A stretch of 31,339 nt of DNA from CAZQVN01 sp964596775 (GCA_964596775.1 CAZQVN010000042.1:1-31339), one strand, 5' to 3'; positions 14,387 through 23,226 are shown, numbered from the stretch's first letter. The notes: generated from the sequence alone by a model not told the origin. A program made the numbers and translations.

Positions 14387-14415
14387 AAAATGAACCTGAA
14401 AGTGGAATTTGGCAA
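14387..14415 (-). promoter_or_regulatory. Weak candidate promoter for the exported protein
   Basis: On the minus strand TTGCCA (14410-14415), a 17-base spacer and CATTTT (14387-14392) lie in an AT-richer patch about 75 bases before the start. The -10 is a poor match. Confidence 0.25.
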
Positions 14416-14475
14416 GAGAAATTATCGACCTTAATAGAGCAGGCCGCACGGGAGGCCCCGGGCGGGCGCCCGGCA

Positions 14476-17064
14476 CTACTCGAGTTCAGACGCCGAGATG
14501 AGGTCCTCGCCCCTGACCGCGAAGGAATCCAGCTTGCGGATCCTGATGCGCCCCACGGCCTTGTCGTCGATGTGCAGCAGGCCGCGGAGGACCAGCCGGG
14601 GCCGTGCGGCCCCGTTGTCCTCGGACAGGACCATCCGGAGCAGGGCCTGTCCCCCCCCTTCCGGGTGGAACGTCATCGACAGGACGGCCGGGCGGACGTT
14701 GACGACTTTCGTGCCGTCCTTCGTCCAGCGCTCCACCGGCACCTCCTCGGCTTCGAGGAAGCGGTCGAGCATCGTCTCGAGGGGGCCGCTGCCGTTCTCG
14801 ACGGCCGACCGGACGAGGTCCACCTCGTAGGCCGCGGCCACGAACTGCTTCCCCATCGACTTGCCGTTGACCTGCGTCTCCCGGGCCGAGATCAGTTCGA
14901 GCCCGACGGGAAACACGGCCCGGATGCGCGCGCAGAAGTCGTCGACGGGAACGTGCGCGGTGAAGTCCACTTCCGCGTACTCGCCCATCGACTGCAGGCC
15001 GACCGGCAGCGCGGTGGCAAAGGACAGCTTCGGATGGGGATGAAACCCCTGGCTCATGGCCACCGGCAGTTCGGCCCGGCGGAACGCGCGGGTCATGGCG
15101 TTCGCGAGTTCCAGGTGCGACAGGAAGCGGATCTCCCCTGTCTTGCCGAAGCGGAACCGGATCCGCTGCACGGCGTCGGGATTGGGCGGCGTCAGCTCCT
15201 CCATCGGAGGCATCTTCCAGTCCGCCTCGGCCTTCAGTCCGGCCCGGGCGGTGTAGATCTGGGTGGCGCAGAGCTTCGCGTGATCGTCGATCACGCCGCA
15301 GCGGTGGCACTTCGTCCGGCAGTCCGCGGTGAGGCCGGCGGCCACGGCCTTCAGCCACTCCTTCTTCTGGAATTCCTTGGTGACGCCGCAGTCGATGTGG
15401 TCCCACGGCAGCGGCTCGTCGAGATTCCGTCGCCGGTTGAACGACGCGGCGTCGATCCCGGTGGCCTCGAACGCCTGGTCCCAGGCCTCCGGCTTGAACT
15501 TTTCCGTCCAGCCGTCGAATTTGGCGCCCCGCTTCCAGGCCTCGACGATCGCCCGGCCGAGCCGGCGGTCGCCGCGGGAGAGGATCCCCTCGAGCCACGA
15601 CGTGGGCGAATCGTGCAGCGACACCTTCATCGGCCGGATCGGGTAGAGCATCTTCTTGAGCAGCGCGTGGCGCTCGAGGATTTCCGCGTTCGAGAACTGC
15701 CGCTCCCACTGGAACGGCGTGTGCGGCTTCGGCACGAACGTGGACACCGACACGTGAACCCGGGCGCGGCGGTTGTGCTTGCGCCCGCGCTTCAGCACCT
15801 CCTCGGCCAGCGTGCCGATCCGCTCCACGTCGGCCATCGTTTCCGTAGGCAGTCCGATCATGAAGTAGAGCTTCACGCTCTCCCAGCCGCGGGCGTAGAC
15901 CTGGCTCGTCGTCTCGAACAGTTCGTCGTCGGGGATCCACTTGTCGATGACGGCCCGCAGGCGGTCCGATGCGGCCTCCGGCGCGAACGTGAGGCCCGTC
16001 TTCCGGACGCCGGAGATCATCTCGGCGAGGTCCACCGAGAACGAATCCATGCGCAGCGACGGCAGCGACACGCCGACCCCCTTCGGGCCGGCCACCCGCA
16101 CCTGCTGCTCGACGAGCGACTTGACGCGGCTGTAGTCGCAGGTGGACAGGGACGACAGCGACACTTCCTCGTAGCCCGACTTCTTGATGGCCTCTTCGGT
16201 GATCGTCTTGATCGTGTCCAGGCTCCGCTCACGGACCGGGCGGTAGATCATCCCGGCCTGGCAGAAGCGGCACCCCTGCGTGCAGCCGCGGAGCACCTCC
16301 AGCGACACGCGGTCGTGCACCTGCTGCACGTACGGCACGATGTAATCCGACGGAAACGGAACCGCGTTGAGGTCGGGGATCATCGCCTTCTTGACCGCCG
16401 CGTGCGCGGGGTCGCGGACGATCTCGCCGTTCGGCAGCGTGATCGTCGGGTAGCGCGACGGGATGTAGATGCCGGGGATCGACTCGAGCAGGTCGAGACG
16501 CCGGGAGCGCGACAGCCCGCGGCCGGCGCGGAGCGCGTTGGCCAGCGCAATGACCGCGTCCTCGCCGTCGCCGATGATGAACGCGTCGATCAGGTCGGCC
16601 ACCGGCTCCGGCGAAAACGCCACCGGTCCGCCGCCGACGATCAGGGGATCCTTGTCGCCCCGCTCGTCCGAGAACAGCGGAATGCCGGCCATGTCGAGCA
16701 TGTTCACGATGTTCGTGTAGCAGAGCTCGTACTGGAGCGTGACGCCGATGCAGTCGAACTCGGACAGCGGCGTCGTGGACTCCAGCGTGAACAGCTTCAT
16801 GCCCCGCGAGCGGATTTCCGCCTCCATGTCCTCGGCGGGCGCGTAGACCCGTTCGCACCAGACGTCCGGAATCATGTTCAGCACCTTGTACAGGATCATG
16901 ATGCCGATGTTGGACAGCCCGAGATCGTAGAGATCCGGGAACGCCAGCGCGATCCGGACGTTGATGTCCTTCAGGTTCTTGTGGACGGCGTTCAGCTCGT
17001 TACCGAGGTAGCGGGAAGGTTTCTGGACGTCCTGGAGGATGTCGTCAATCAGGGTCTGTTTCAT
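14476..17064 (-). CDS. Radical SAM fusion, TIGR03960 plus TIGR03936
   Basis: An 862-residue protein made of two units. Residues about 1-600 form a B12-binding-like N-terminal region (FPDLYDLGLSNIGI, LIVGGGPVAFSPEP) and a radical SAM barrel with C261, C265 and C268 in RGCTQGCRFCQAG. A cysteine-rich linker (CRTKCHRCGVIDDHAKLC) may bind metal. From about 640 on is the TIGR03936/DUF2344 domain (RFRFGKTGEIRFLSHLEL, MSQGFHPHPKLSFATALPVG). In many bacteria these occur as one fused or two adjacent genes, and the function is not firmly established; an RNA or ribosome-linked modification has been suggested by context only. The ATG at 17064 is preferred because an extended -10 ends 8 bases upstream; the in-frame ATG at 17106 would lie upstream of it. 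No ribosome site. Confidence 0.93.
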   Translation of the reverse strand: MKQTLIDDILQDVQKPSRYLGNELNAVHKNLKDINVRIALAFPDLYDLGLSNIGIMILYKVLNMIPDVWCERVYAPAEDMEAEIRSRGMKLFTLESTTPLSEFDCIGVTLQYELCYTNIVNMLDMAGIPLFSDERGDKDPLIVGGGPVAFSPEPVADLIDAFIIGDGEDAVIALANALRAGRGLSRSRRLDLLESIPGIYIPSRYPTITLPNGEIVRDPAHAAVKKAMIPDLNAVPFPSDYIVPYVQQVHDRVSLEVLRGCTQGCRFCQAGMIYRPVRERSLDTIKTITEEAIKKSGYEEVSLSSLSTCDYSRVKSLVEQQVRVAGPKGVGVSLPSLRMDSFSVDLAEMISGVRKTGLTFAPEAASDRLRAVIDKWIPDDELFETTSQVYARGWESVKLYFMIGLPTETMADVERIGTLAEEVLKRGRKHNRRARVHVSVSTFVPKPHTPFQWERQFSNAEILERHALLKKMLYPIRPMKVSLHDSPTSWLEGILSRGDRRLGRAIVEAWKRGAKFDGWTEKFKPEAWDQAFEATGIDAASFNRRRNLDEPLPWDHIDCGVTKEFQKKEWLKAVAAGLTADCRTKCHRCGVIDDHAKLCATQIYTARAGLKAEADWKMPPMEELTPPNPDAVQRIRFRFGKTGEIRFLSHLELANAMTRAFRRAELPVAMSQGFHPHPKLSFATALPVGLQSMGEYAEVDFTAHVPVDDFCARIRAVFPVGLELISARETQVNGKSMGKQFVAAAYEVDLVRSAVENGSGPLETMLDRFLEAEEVPVERWTKDGTKVVNVRPAVLSMTFHPEGGGQALLRMVLSEDNGAARPRLVLRGLLHIDDKAVGRIRIRKLDSFAVRGEDLISASELE

Positions 17065-17072
17065 GGGGTGGG

Positions 17073-17081
17073 ACTGTACCA
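17073..17081 (-). promoter_or_regulatory. Extended -10 of a probable leaderless promoter
   Basis: On the minus strand TGGTACAGT (TGN plus TACAGT) lies in the 42-base gap after the kinase stop. It ends 8 bases before the ATG at 17064. Confidence 0.5.
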
Positions 17082-17106
17082 CATGCGGGCCTGTGCCGCG
17101 ATCCAT

Positions 17107-20100
17107 TCAGCGGTTCGGGCCGACCGACCCCGTGTCCCAGACGCGGAGCGTTCCGTCAAAGCTGGACGAAACCAGCGTGTTTCCGTCCTCCGTGAACCGG
17201 ACGGCCGAAACCTTAGAGAGGTGTCCGTGCAGCCTCACGATCGGGGTACGGCGTTCGAAGTCGACCAGGCTGATCATGCCGTCCTGATTCCCGACGACGA
17301 GACGCCTCCCCTCCCGGTCGAACGTGACACAGGCCGCCCCCCGCTGCGCGGCCATCAGCGTGTCGCACCGTGCCCCGGCGCGCTCGAATGGCCAGAGGAG
17401 CGCCGTGCCGCCGACCGTGGTGATCGCCAGAACGCGATGCGCCGGGTGAAAGGCCATGTCCGTGATCCCGGACCCCGGCGGCGGGAGCCCGGCCAGGGAA
17501 TCCCCGGTGGCGGGATTCCACAGGCGAACGCCGCCGGCGCCGTCCGCCGAGGCGAGAAGGGTCCCGGGCGTGTTGAACTCGAGGGACGTGACGGGAGTGG
17601 CGTGCCCTTTCCACGTCCGGATCGCGGTCAGGTCCGGAAGCGTACGGAGACTGATGACGCCGTCTCCCTCCGCACACGCGACCAGCGACCGCGTGGGGTG
17701 GAAGGCCAGGGCCGTCACGGGTCCGGTGGCCTCGACGGTGGTCCTGAGGGTCCACTGGCTCTCTCCGCCGGCAAACGAGAACACGATGATCTCTCCCCGT
17801 TCCGTTCCGATCACGGCCGCCGTGGAATCGATGAGCGTCAATGCGGAGAGGAAGGGAAACCCGTAGCGCAGCCGCTCCCCACCGAAGGCTTCGCGGACCA
17901 TGAGCGCCCGCCCCTCCGGAAAGGTCCGGCCGTTGAAGGTGACCATGATTCGTCCCTCCGGATCCATGTCGAAGTCCGTCAGCGGAAAGATGTCCGCGGT
18001 CTGGGAGCCGGCCGACAGTCCCCGCAGCACCCGCACGTCGTCCGTTCCCCATCTCCATTTCCGGACGGTCCCATCCGCTTCACCGGTGACGACCGACCCA
18101 CCGTCGGACGAGATGACCAGGGTTGTCACGTCGCTGCAGTGTCCGTGAAATTCCCCCTTTCGACCTCCGGTGATCGCATCCCAGACCAGGAGGCGCCCCT
18201 CGGTTCCGGCCGACAGAATGCTGCGCCCGTCCGGGTGGAAGGCCAGTTTCGAGGGAACGCCCCGGTGCTCGGAAAAGCTCGTGACTGCCTGGCCCGTGTC
18301 GAGACTCCAGACGGTGGCCGTTCCATCGCTGGATCCGGTCACCAGTCTTCGTCCGTCCCAACTGTAGGCAAGGCTGTAAATGCGCCGGCGGTGACCGCGA
18401 AGCGTTGCCTTGAGCCCGCCGTCCTGGAGGCTCCATACATGAACGACGGAATCCGAGCCGGCCGTGGCGAGTTCGGTCCCGTCCGGAGAGAACGCCGGCA
18501 CCGCAAGCCGGTGGTGCGCCTTCCAGCGGCGGAGTTCCCGGCGGGAATCCGCATCGAACAGCGCCACCTCGCCGTTCTCGAAACCCGCGGCCACCATGCG
18601 GCCCCCGGGATCCACGTCGACGATGGCCCAGTAGGATCCCCGGCCGAGAAGCTCGGGTGGCCCCCCGATCGACGCCGTCATCACCTGGCCGCGATCCACG
18701 CCGACAACGATGCGATCCGTGCCGGACAGGAAACGGCAACTCACCACTTCACCGGGAAACAGCCAGGCCATGAGGCTGTCGCCGTCCGTCGTCCAGACCC
18801 GCGCCGTACTGTCGGGACTCACCGTGAGCAGACGGGTCCCATCCGGGGAGATCGTGAGACCCGTCACCGGCGCCGTATGCGCCGTCCATGAGGACACGCT
18901 GCGGTCGAGACGGGCCCTCAGATGCCGGTACTCCCAGCCGCGAAACGACTCCTCCGTCTGATCCAGAAGAACGCGGGCCTCCGGTGTGCTGTGGTTCATG
19001 ATCGCCGATTCGGCCGCGGCCACCACGCTCGTATAGCTCGACCAGCGGGCCTCATCCGCGCTCGCGACCGCCCGGCGGTAGTAGAACAGCGTGACTGCCA
19101 GGGCCACGACGAGCATGGTGATGACGGAGATCACGCCGGCCACCAGCATCCGGTGGCGCCGGACGAACTGCGCCACGCGGTAGCCCGCCGAATCCCCCCT
19201 GGCCAGGACCGTCTCTCCATGCAGGTGCCGCCGCACATCTTCCGCGAAGTCGGCGACGCTGCGATAACGCCTGTCCGGCTCCTTGGCCAGCGCCTTGAGG
19301 AGAATCGTTTCGAGATCGCCCGCAAGGCGGCGCGCCTCGGGGAGGTCTCTGAGCCGACTCGGAGGCACAGGCGGCGTCTCGCAGATGACCCGGCCGATCT
19401 CGATGACCGAATCCCGGTCCATGGCGTAGGGAAGCCGGCCGGTGAGCAGTTCGTAGAGAACGACACCCAGGCTGTAGATGTCGGTGGCGGTCGTCACCCG
19501 CCGCCCGGAGATCTGCTCCGGGCTTGCGTAGCGCGGCGTCAGGGCCCAGGCGGTCCCAGCCACCGTCTCGGCGGCGCCGTCGCCCGAGCCGGGTTGAAAC
19601 ACCTTGGCGATGCCGAAGTCGAGAAGCTTCGCATGCCCGTCCGGCCGCACGACGATGTTTCCCGGTTTCAGGTCGCGATGGATCACCAGGTTCGCGTGCG
19701 CGTACTGGACCGCATCGGCCACATCAAGGAACAGACGCAGTCGTTCCTCGACCGACAGGCTGCGGGCAGCGTCCCGGATCGAGGTTCCCTCGACGTATTC
19801 CATGACGAGATATGGCACGCCCTCGGGTGTCGTGCCCCCGTCCAGAAGCCGGGCGATACTCGGGTGGTCGAGATCGGCCAGAAGCTGGCGCTCGATACGG
19901 AACCGGGAGAGGAGCCCGGGATGGAACGATCCACCGGCGAGAATCTTGATCGCCACCTTCTTGCGGAAGGCATCGTCGACGCGCTCGCCAAGATACACGG
20001 CCGCCATGCCCCCGGTGGCGATGAGCTCGACGATCCGCCACGGACCGAGGAGGCGGCCCGCCATCGTGTCGGGCAGGGAATCGACGATGGACTCCGTCCA

Positions 20101-20295
20101 GCCCGGCAGAATGGAACGATCGATCAGTTCCGGTGCCCGATCAAACGCACGCAGGAGGGACCGGATTTCGGCGAACATCTCGACATCGCCGGCGCATTCC
20201 CGTTCCAGCCAGGTCAGCCGGTCCGCGCCCGCCTGCTCGAGGGCGTCGGCGAACAGGTCCTCGACGCGCTGATCCTTGTCGAAATCCCGCCCCAC
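17107..20295 (-). CDS. Membrane Ser/Thr kinase with WD40 sensor domain
   Basis: A 1062-residue Hanks-type kinase. Residues 1-75 are a short helical lead-in (VEDLFADALEQAGADRLTWL) typical of planctomycete and acidobacterial kinases. The kinase domain spans about 85-360: glycine loop IATGGMAAVYLGE, K117 in VAIKIL, HRDLKPGN with D208, DFG at 226-228, and APE-like ASPEQI. A transmembrane helix follows at about 383-405, then a long WD40 region to the end. I count about 14 blade-like repeats (for example GHATPVTSLEFNTPGTLLAS), which fits two seven-blade propellers, probably outside the membrane. It starts at GTG 20295 with GGTGAG upstream, 25 bases after the ECF sigma factor stop, so the pair is one operon. 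The ligand and target proteins are unknown. Confidence 0.93.
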   Translation of the reverse strand: MGRDFDKDQRVEDLFADALEQAGADRLTWLERECAGDVEMFAEIRSLLRAFDRAPELIDRSILPGWTESIVDSLPDTMAGRLLGPWRIVELIATGGMAAVYLGERVDDAFRKKVAIKILAGGSFHPGLLSRFRIERQLLADLDHPSIARLLDGGTTPEGVPYLVMEYVEGTSIRDAARSLSVEERLRLFLDVADAVQYAHANLVIHRDLKPGNIVVRPDGHAKLLDFGIAKVFQPGSGDGAAETVAGTAWALTPRYASPEQISGRRVTTATDIYSLGVVLYELLTGRLPYAMDRDSVIEIGRVICETPPVPPSRLRDLPEARRLAGDLETILLKALAKEPDRRYRSVADFAEDVRRHLHGETVLARGDSAGYRVAQFVRRHRMLVAGVISVITMLVVALAVTLFYYRRAVASADEARWSSYTSVVAAAESAIMNHSTPEARVLLDQTEESFRGWEYRHLRARLDRSVSSWTAHTAPVTGLTISPDGTRLLTVSPDSTARVWTTDGDSLMAWLFPGEVVSCRFLSGTDRIVVGVDRGQVMTASIGGPPELLGRGSYWAIVDVDPGGRMVAAGFENGEVALFDADSRRELRRWKAHHRLAVPAFSPDGTELATAGSDSVVHVWSLQDGGLKATLRGHRRRIYSLAYSWDGRRLVTGSSDGTATVWSLDTGQAVTSFSEHRGVPSKLAFHPDGRSILSAGTEGRLLVWDAITGGRKGEFHGHCSDVTTLVISSDGGSVVTGEADGTVRKWRWGTDDVRVLRGLSAGSQTADIFPLTDFDMDPEGRIMVTFNGRTFPEGRALMVREAFGGERLRYGFPFLSALTLIDSTAAVIGTERGEIIVFSFAGGESQWTLRTTVEATGPVTALAFHPTRSLVACAEGDGVISLRTLPDLTAIRTWKGHATPVTSLEFNTPGTLLASADGAGGVRLWNPATGDSLAGLPPPGSGITDMAFHPAHRVLAITTVGGTALLWPFERAGARCDTLMAAQRGAACVTFDREGRRLVVGNQDGMISLVDFERRTPIVRLHGHLSKVSAVRFTEDGNTLVSSSFDGTLRVWDTGSVGPNR

Positions 20296-20320
20296 GCCGT
20301 CTCACCCCCATGGTCTTCCA

Positions 20321-20896
20321 TCAGTGGTCGATCATCTCCCGGGCCAGCCAGGCCTGGGCGAAGGCCCAGCGCCTCGACACCGTCCGGAGCGAGATCCCGA
20401 GGATCTCGGCACACTCCTCGAGCTTGAACCCGGCGAAGAAGTGCATGTCCACAATGCGCGCTTTTTCCGGATGGCGCGCCATCAATCGCTCAAGGGCGGA
20501 ATTCAGCGCCATGATCGTGGTGTCGTCATCCCGTCTGCCGGAAATGTTCAGGTTCTCGAGCGGCACCCGGCCCCAGCCGCCCCCCCGCTTTTCCCGGCCC
20601 CGGCGGCGGGCGTGATCGATGAGAACCTCGCGCATGGCCCGGCAGGCAAGGCCCAGAAAATGCTTCCGATCCTCGATGCGGCAGCGCGTCCGGTTCACAA
20701 GGCGGAAGAACACTTCATGAACGAGCTCGGTGGGCTGGAGGGTGTGATCCGGTCGCTCCCTGCGCAGTTCGCGATCGGCCATCTGACGCAGTTCCGCATA
20801 GACCAGGGCAAAGAGACGCTCGGTGTCGGATTCCGATCCGTCGGTGGATCGGATCAGGGTTTCCGTGGCGTCTTCGGCCTGCAGGAGCACCTCCAC
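20321..20896 (-). CDS. ECF-type sigma factor, TIGR02999 family
   Basis: An RNA polymerase sigma factor of about 191 residues. Region 2 shows LFALVYAELRQMADRELRRE, HTLQPTELVHEVFFRLV and the HFLGLACRAMREVLIDHARR phrase. Region 4 has the helix-turn-helix KLEECAEILGISLRTVSRRW. The TIGR02999 group is expanded in Acidobacteriota and Planctomycetota and often sits next to Ser/Thr kinases, as here (25-base gap). No anti-sigma gene is seen, so the kinase may control it, which is inference. The frame extends to TTG 20971, but a good promoter overlaps codons 1-10 of that extension. I therefore take GTG 20896 (GTG 20890 is equally possible); neither has a strong ribosome site. Confidence 0.9.
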   Translation of the reverse strand: MEVLLQAEDATETLIRSTDGSESDTERLFALVYAELRQMADRELRRERPDHTLQPTELVHEVFFRLVNRTRCRIEDRKHFLGLACRAMREVLIDHARRRGREKRGGGWGRVPLENLNISGRRDDDTTIMALNSALERLMARHPEKARIVDMHFFAGFKLEECAEILGISLRTVSRRWAFAQAWLAREMIDH

Positions 20897-20942
20897 ACGG
20901 ATGTGGGTCCATCGGATAGGAAAAACGTCTGGAAACGCTTCG

Positions 20943-20971
20943 ATTATGACGTTCCCGGCCGTCAAGTTCAA
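20943..20971 (-). promoter_or_regulatory. Sigma-70-type promoter of the sigma/kinase operon
   Basis: On the minus strand TTGAAC (20966-20971), a 17-base spacer and CATAAT (20943-20948) give a start near 20936. The leader is about 40 bases long to GTG 20896. Confidence 0.6.
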
Positions 20972-21101
20972 TTCAAAATCACTGGATCGTGCTGTGAGCG
21001 CTTGGGTTCTGGATCATGGAATAACTGACCATCTATTCGCGAATCCGGCGATCGGTCGCCGCCCGCTCCGCCGGACTCGGCGCGGATCGAGAGAACTGTA
21101 A

Positions 21102-21133
21102 CCGGGGTACCGCCTGCCGCTCCGGTAACCCGG
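21102..21133. repeat. Imperfect inverted repeat by the groEL terminator
   Basis: CCGGGGTACCG (21102-21112) and CGGTAACCCGG (21123-21133) pair over 11 bp with one mismatch. It lies directly beyond the T-run of the groEL terminator and may act as a back-up barrier. Confidence 0.4.
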
Positions 21134-21134
21134 C

Positions 21135-21168
21135 AAAAAAAACGCCCCCGCGACGGATCGCGGGGGCG
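21135..21168 (-). terminator. Perfect intrinsic terminator after groEL
   Basis: On the minus strand CGCCCCCGCGA and TCGCGGGGGCG form a perfect 11-bp stem with a 4-base loop. Eight Ts follow (21135-21142 read in reverse). It lies 16 bases past the groEL stop. Confidence 0.93.
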
Positions 21169-21184
21169 GGTCCGGCAGGTCGGT

Positions 21185-22810
21185 CTAGTGCATGTGTCCC
21201 ATGTGTCCGCCGCCGCCACCGGCGGCCGGCTTGTTCTTTTCCTTCTTGTCCACGATGAGCGTTTCCGTGGTCAGGATCAGGCCGCCGATCGAGGCCGCGT
21301 TCTGCAGCGCCGAGCGGGTGACCTTCGTCGGGTCGATGATGCCCGCCTTGATCATGTCGGTGTATTCGAGCGTCGCCGCGTCGAAGCCCATGGCGCCGGT
21401 GCCGGCCAGAACCTTCTGGACGACGAGGGAGCCCTCGGCGCCGGCGTTCGTGGCGATCGTGCGGAGCGGCTCCTCGAGAGCCTTGAGCACGATGTCGGCG
21501 CCGATCTTCTCGTCGCCGGTGAGCTCGAGCTTCTTGAGGGCCCGGGCGGCCCGGACCAGGGCCACGCCGCCGCCGGGAACCACGCCTTCCTCGACCGCCG
21601 CGCGGGTTGCCGAGAGGGCGTCGTCCACGCGCGCCTTCTTTTCCTTCATCTCCACTTCGGTGGCCGCGCCGACATGAATCACCGCCACGCCGCCCGAAAG
21701 ACGGGCCACGCGCTCCTGCAGCTTTTCCTTGTCGTAGTCGGACGTGGACTCCTCGATCTGCTTCTTGAGGTTCGCCACCCGGGCCTTGATGTCCGCGGGC
21801 TTTCCGGCGCCGTTGACGACCGTGGTGTTGTCCTTGTCCACGACCACGCGCTTGGCCTGGCCGAGATCCTTCAGCGTGGCGTTTTCCAGCTTCATCCCGA
21901 CATCCTCGGAAATCAGCGTGCCGCCGGTGAGAATGGCCAGGTCTTCGAGCATCGCCTTGCGGCGGTCGCCGAATCCGGGCGCCTTGACGGCGCAGACGGA
22001 CAGCGAGCCGCGGAGCTTGTTGACGACGAGGGTGGCCAGGGCCTCCCCCTCGACCTCTTCCGCGATCACGACGAGCGGACGGCCGAGCTGCAGCGTCTTC
22101 TCGAGGACCGGGAGGAAGTCCTTGATGTTCCCGATCTTCTTTTCGTAGAGAAGGATGTAGGCGTCGTCCAGAACGACTTCCATCCGCTCGGCGTCGGTGA
22201 TGAAGTAGGGGGACATGTAGCCGCGGTCGAACTGCATCCCCTCCACGACCTCGAGCATCGTGGTGAGGGACTTGCCCTCCTCCACGGTGATGACGCCGTC
22301 CTTGCCGACCTTCTCCATCGCCTCGGCGATCTGGTCGCCGATGACGCGGTCGTTGTTCGCCGAAATCGAGGCGACCTGGGCGATCTCCTCCTTCGTCTTG
22401 ATCAGCTTGGACTGCTTCTTGAGATCCTCGACCACCGCGGTCACGGCCTTGTCGATGCCCCGCTTCAGCGCCATCGGGCCGGCGCCGGAGGTGACGGCGC
22501 GGAGGCCGAGGTGCACGATCGACTGGGCAAGGCAGGTGGCGGTCGTGGTGCCGTCGCCGGCCACGTCCTGGGTCTTCGTCGAAACTTCCTTCACGAGCTG
22601 GGCGCCCATGTTTTCGTAGGGATCCTCGAGCTCGACCTCCTTCGCGATCGTCACGCCGTCGTTCGTGATCAGCGGAGCCCCGAACTTCTTGTCGAGAACG
22701 ACCGTGCGTCCGCGGGGTCCGAGCGTCACCGTGACGACGTTCGCGAGTTTATCCACACCGCGCCGGAGAGCGTCGCGCGCCTCGGCGTCGAACTTCAGTA
22801 CTTTAGCCAT
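21185..22810 (-). CDS. groEL: Chaperonin GroEL (Hsp60)
   Basis: The 541-residue subunit of the double-ring chaperonin that folds proteins in the cytoplasm with ATP and the GroES lid. The nucleotide site is clear: TLGPRGRTVVLDK near residue 29, D51 in TNDGVTIAKE, and GDGTTTATCLAQ at 85-96 with D86. The hinge and apical phrases FDRGYMSPYFITD and GGVAVIHVGAATEVEMKEKK are standard. The C-terminus departs from the common GGM repeats and ends in a short Gly run plus HMGHMH. AGGAG lies about 10 bases before the ATG. It follows groES by 29 bases in one operon under CIRCE control and ends at a strong terminator. Confidence 0.98.
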   Translation of the reverse strand: MAKVLKFDAEARDALRRGVDKLANVVTVTLGPRGRTVVLDKKFGAPLITNDGVTIAKEVELEDPYENMGAQLVKEVSTKTQDVAGDGTTTATCLAQSIVHLGLRAVTSGAGPMALKRGIDKAVTAVVEDLKKQSKLIKTKEEIAQVASISANNDRVIGDQIAEAMEKVGKDGVITVEEGKSLTTMLEVVEGMQFDRGYMSPYFITDAERMEVVLDDAYILLYEKKIGNIKDFLPVLEKTLQLGRPLVVIAEEVEGEALATLVVNKLRGSLSVCAVKAPGFGDRRKAMLEDLAILTGGTLISEDVGMKLENATLKDLGQAKRVVVDKDNTTVVNGAGKPADIKARVANLKKQIEESTSDYDKEKLQERVARLSGGVAVIHVGAATEVEMKEKKARVDDALSATRAAVEEGVVPGGGVALVRAARALKKLELTGDEKIGADIVLKALEEPLRTIATNAGAEGSLVVQKVLAGTGAMGFDAATLEYTDMIKAGIIDPTKVTRSALQNAASIGGLILTTETLIVDKKEKNKPAAGGGGGHMGHMH

Positions 22811-22839
22811 CGGTCAAAACTCCTGTTCGTTTGAGCGGC

Positions 22840-23124
22840 CTAGAGCCTGGCCAGGATTTCGTCTTCGTGCAGGATCAGCAGGGTTTCCCCGTCGAGCGTC
22901 ACTTCGTTGCCGGAATACTTGCCGTAGAGGATCTTGTCCCCCGACTTCACTTCCAGCGGCACCCGCTCGCCGTTCTTGCGGCGGCGACCCGGTCCGGCGG
23001 CAACGACCTGACCCTGCTGCGGCTTTTCCTTGGCGGTGTCCGGAATAATGATGCCGCCCACCTTGCCTTCTTTCTCTTCCAGGGCGCGCACCAGCACCCG
23101 ATCACCCAGAGGCGTGATCTTCAT
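22840..23124 (-). CDS. groES: Co-chaperonin GroES (Hsp10)
   Basis: The 94-residue lid of the GroEL chamber. It begins MKITPLGDRVLVRALEEKE, has the mobile loop EGKVGGIIIPDTAKEKP at about 19-35 that docks on GroEL, and the roof-loop region and YGKYSGNEV stretch of the family. The frame stays open to 23199, but ATG 23124 has GGAGG upstream and gives the normal family length. Transcribed first in the groES-groEL operon; the leader carries CIRCE. Confidence 0.98.
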   Translation of the reverse strand: MKITPLGDRVLVRALEEKEGKVGGIIIPDTAKEKPQQGQVVAAGPGRRRKNGERVPLEVKSGDKILYGKYSGNEVTLDGETLLILHEDEILARL

Positions 23125-23192
23125 TGGAACCTCCTGTTCCCAAACTGTTGATATGTATGGATTTATGAAAACATTGTGATGGTTTTCACAAG

Positions 23193-23219
23193 TTGGCACT
23201 CAGGACCATCGAGTGCTAA
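23193..23219 (-). promoter_or_regulatory. CIRCE element (HrcA operator)
   Basis: On the minus strand TTAGCACTC, nine bases, then GAGTGCCAA: the classic CIRCE with one mismatch in the second arm. It begins just after the groESL -10, at the expected transcript start. The repressor HrcA would therefore block initiation until heat shock. Confidence 0.93.
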
Positions 23220-23226
23220 CGTCGGA

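Noticed and set aside
14191..18891. A very long open frame (over 1500 codons) on the plus strand
   Set aside because: It lies antisense to the radical SAM fusion and the WD40 kinase, whose motifs are certain. In GC-rich DNA the opposite frame often stays open, and its translation is low-complexity Arg/Gly/His/Asp-rich.
21188..22834. A 548-codon plus-strand frame over groEL
   Set aside because: It is a shadow of groEL; a His/Leu/Asp-rich translation is typical of antisense groEL in GC-rich genomes.
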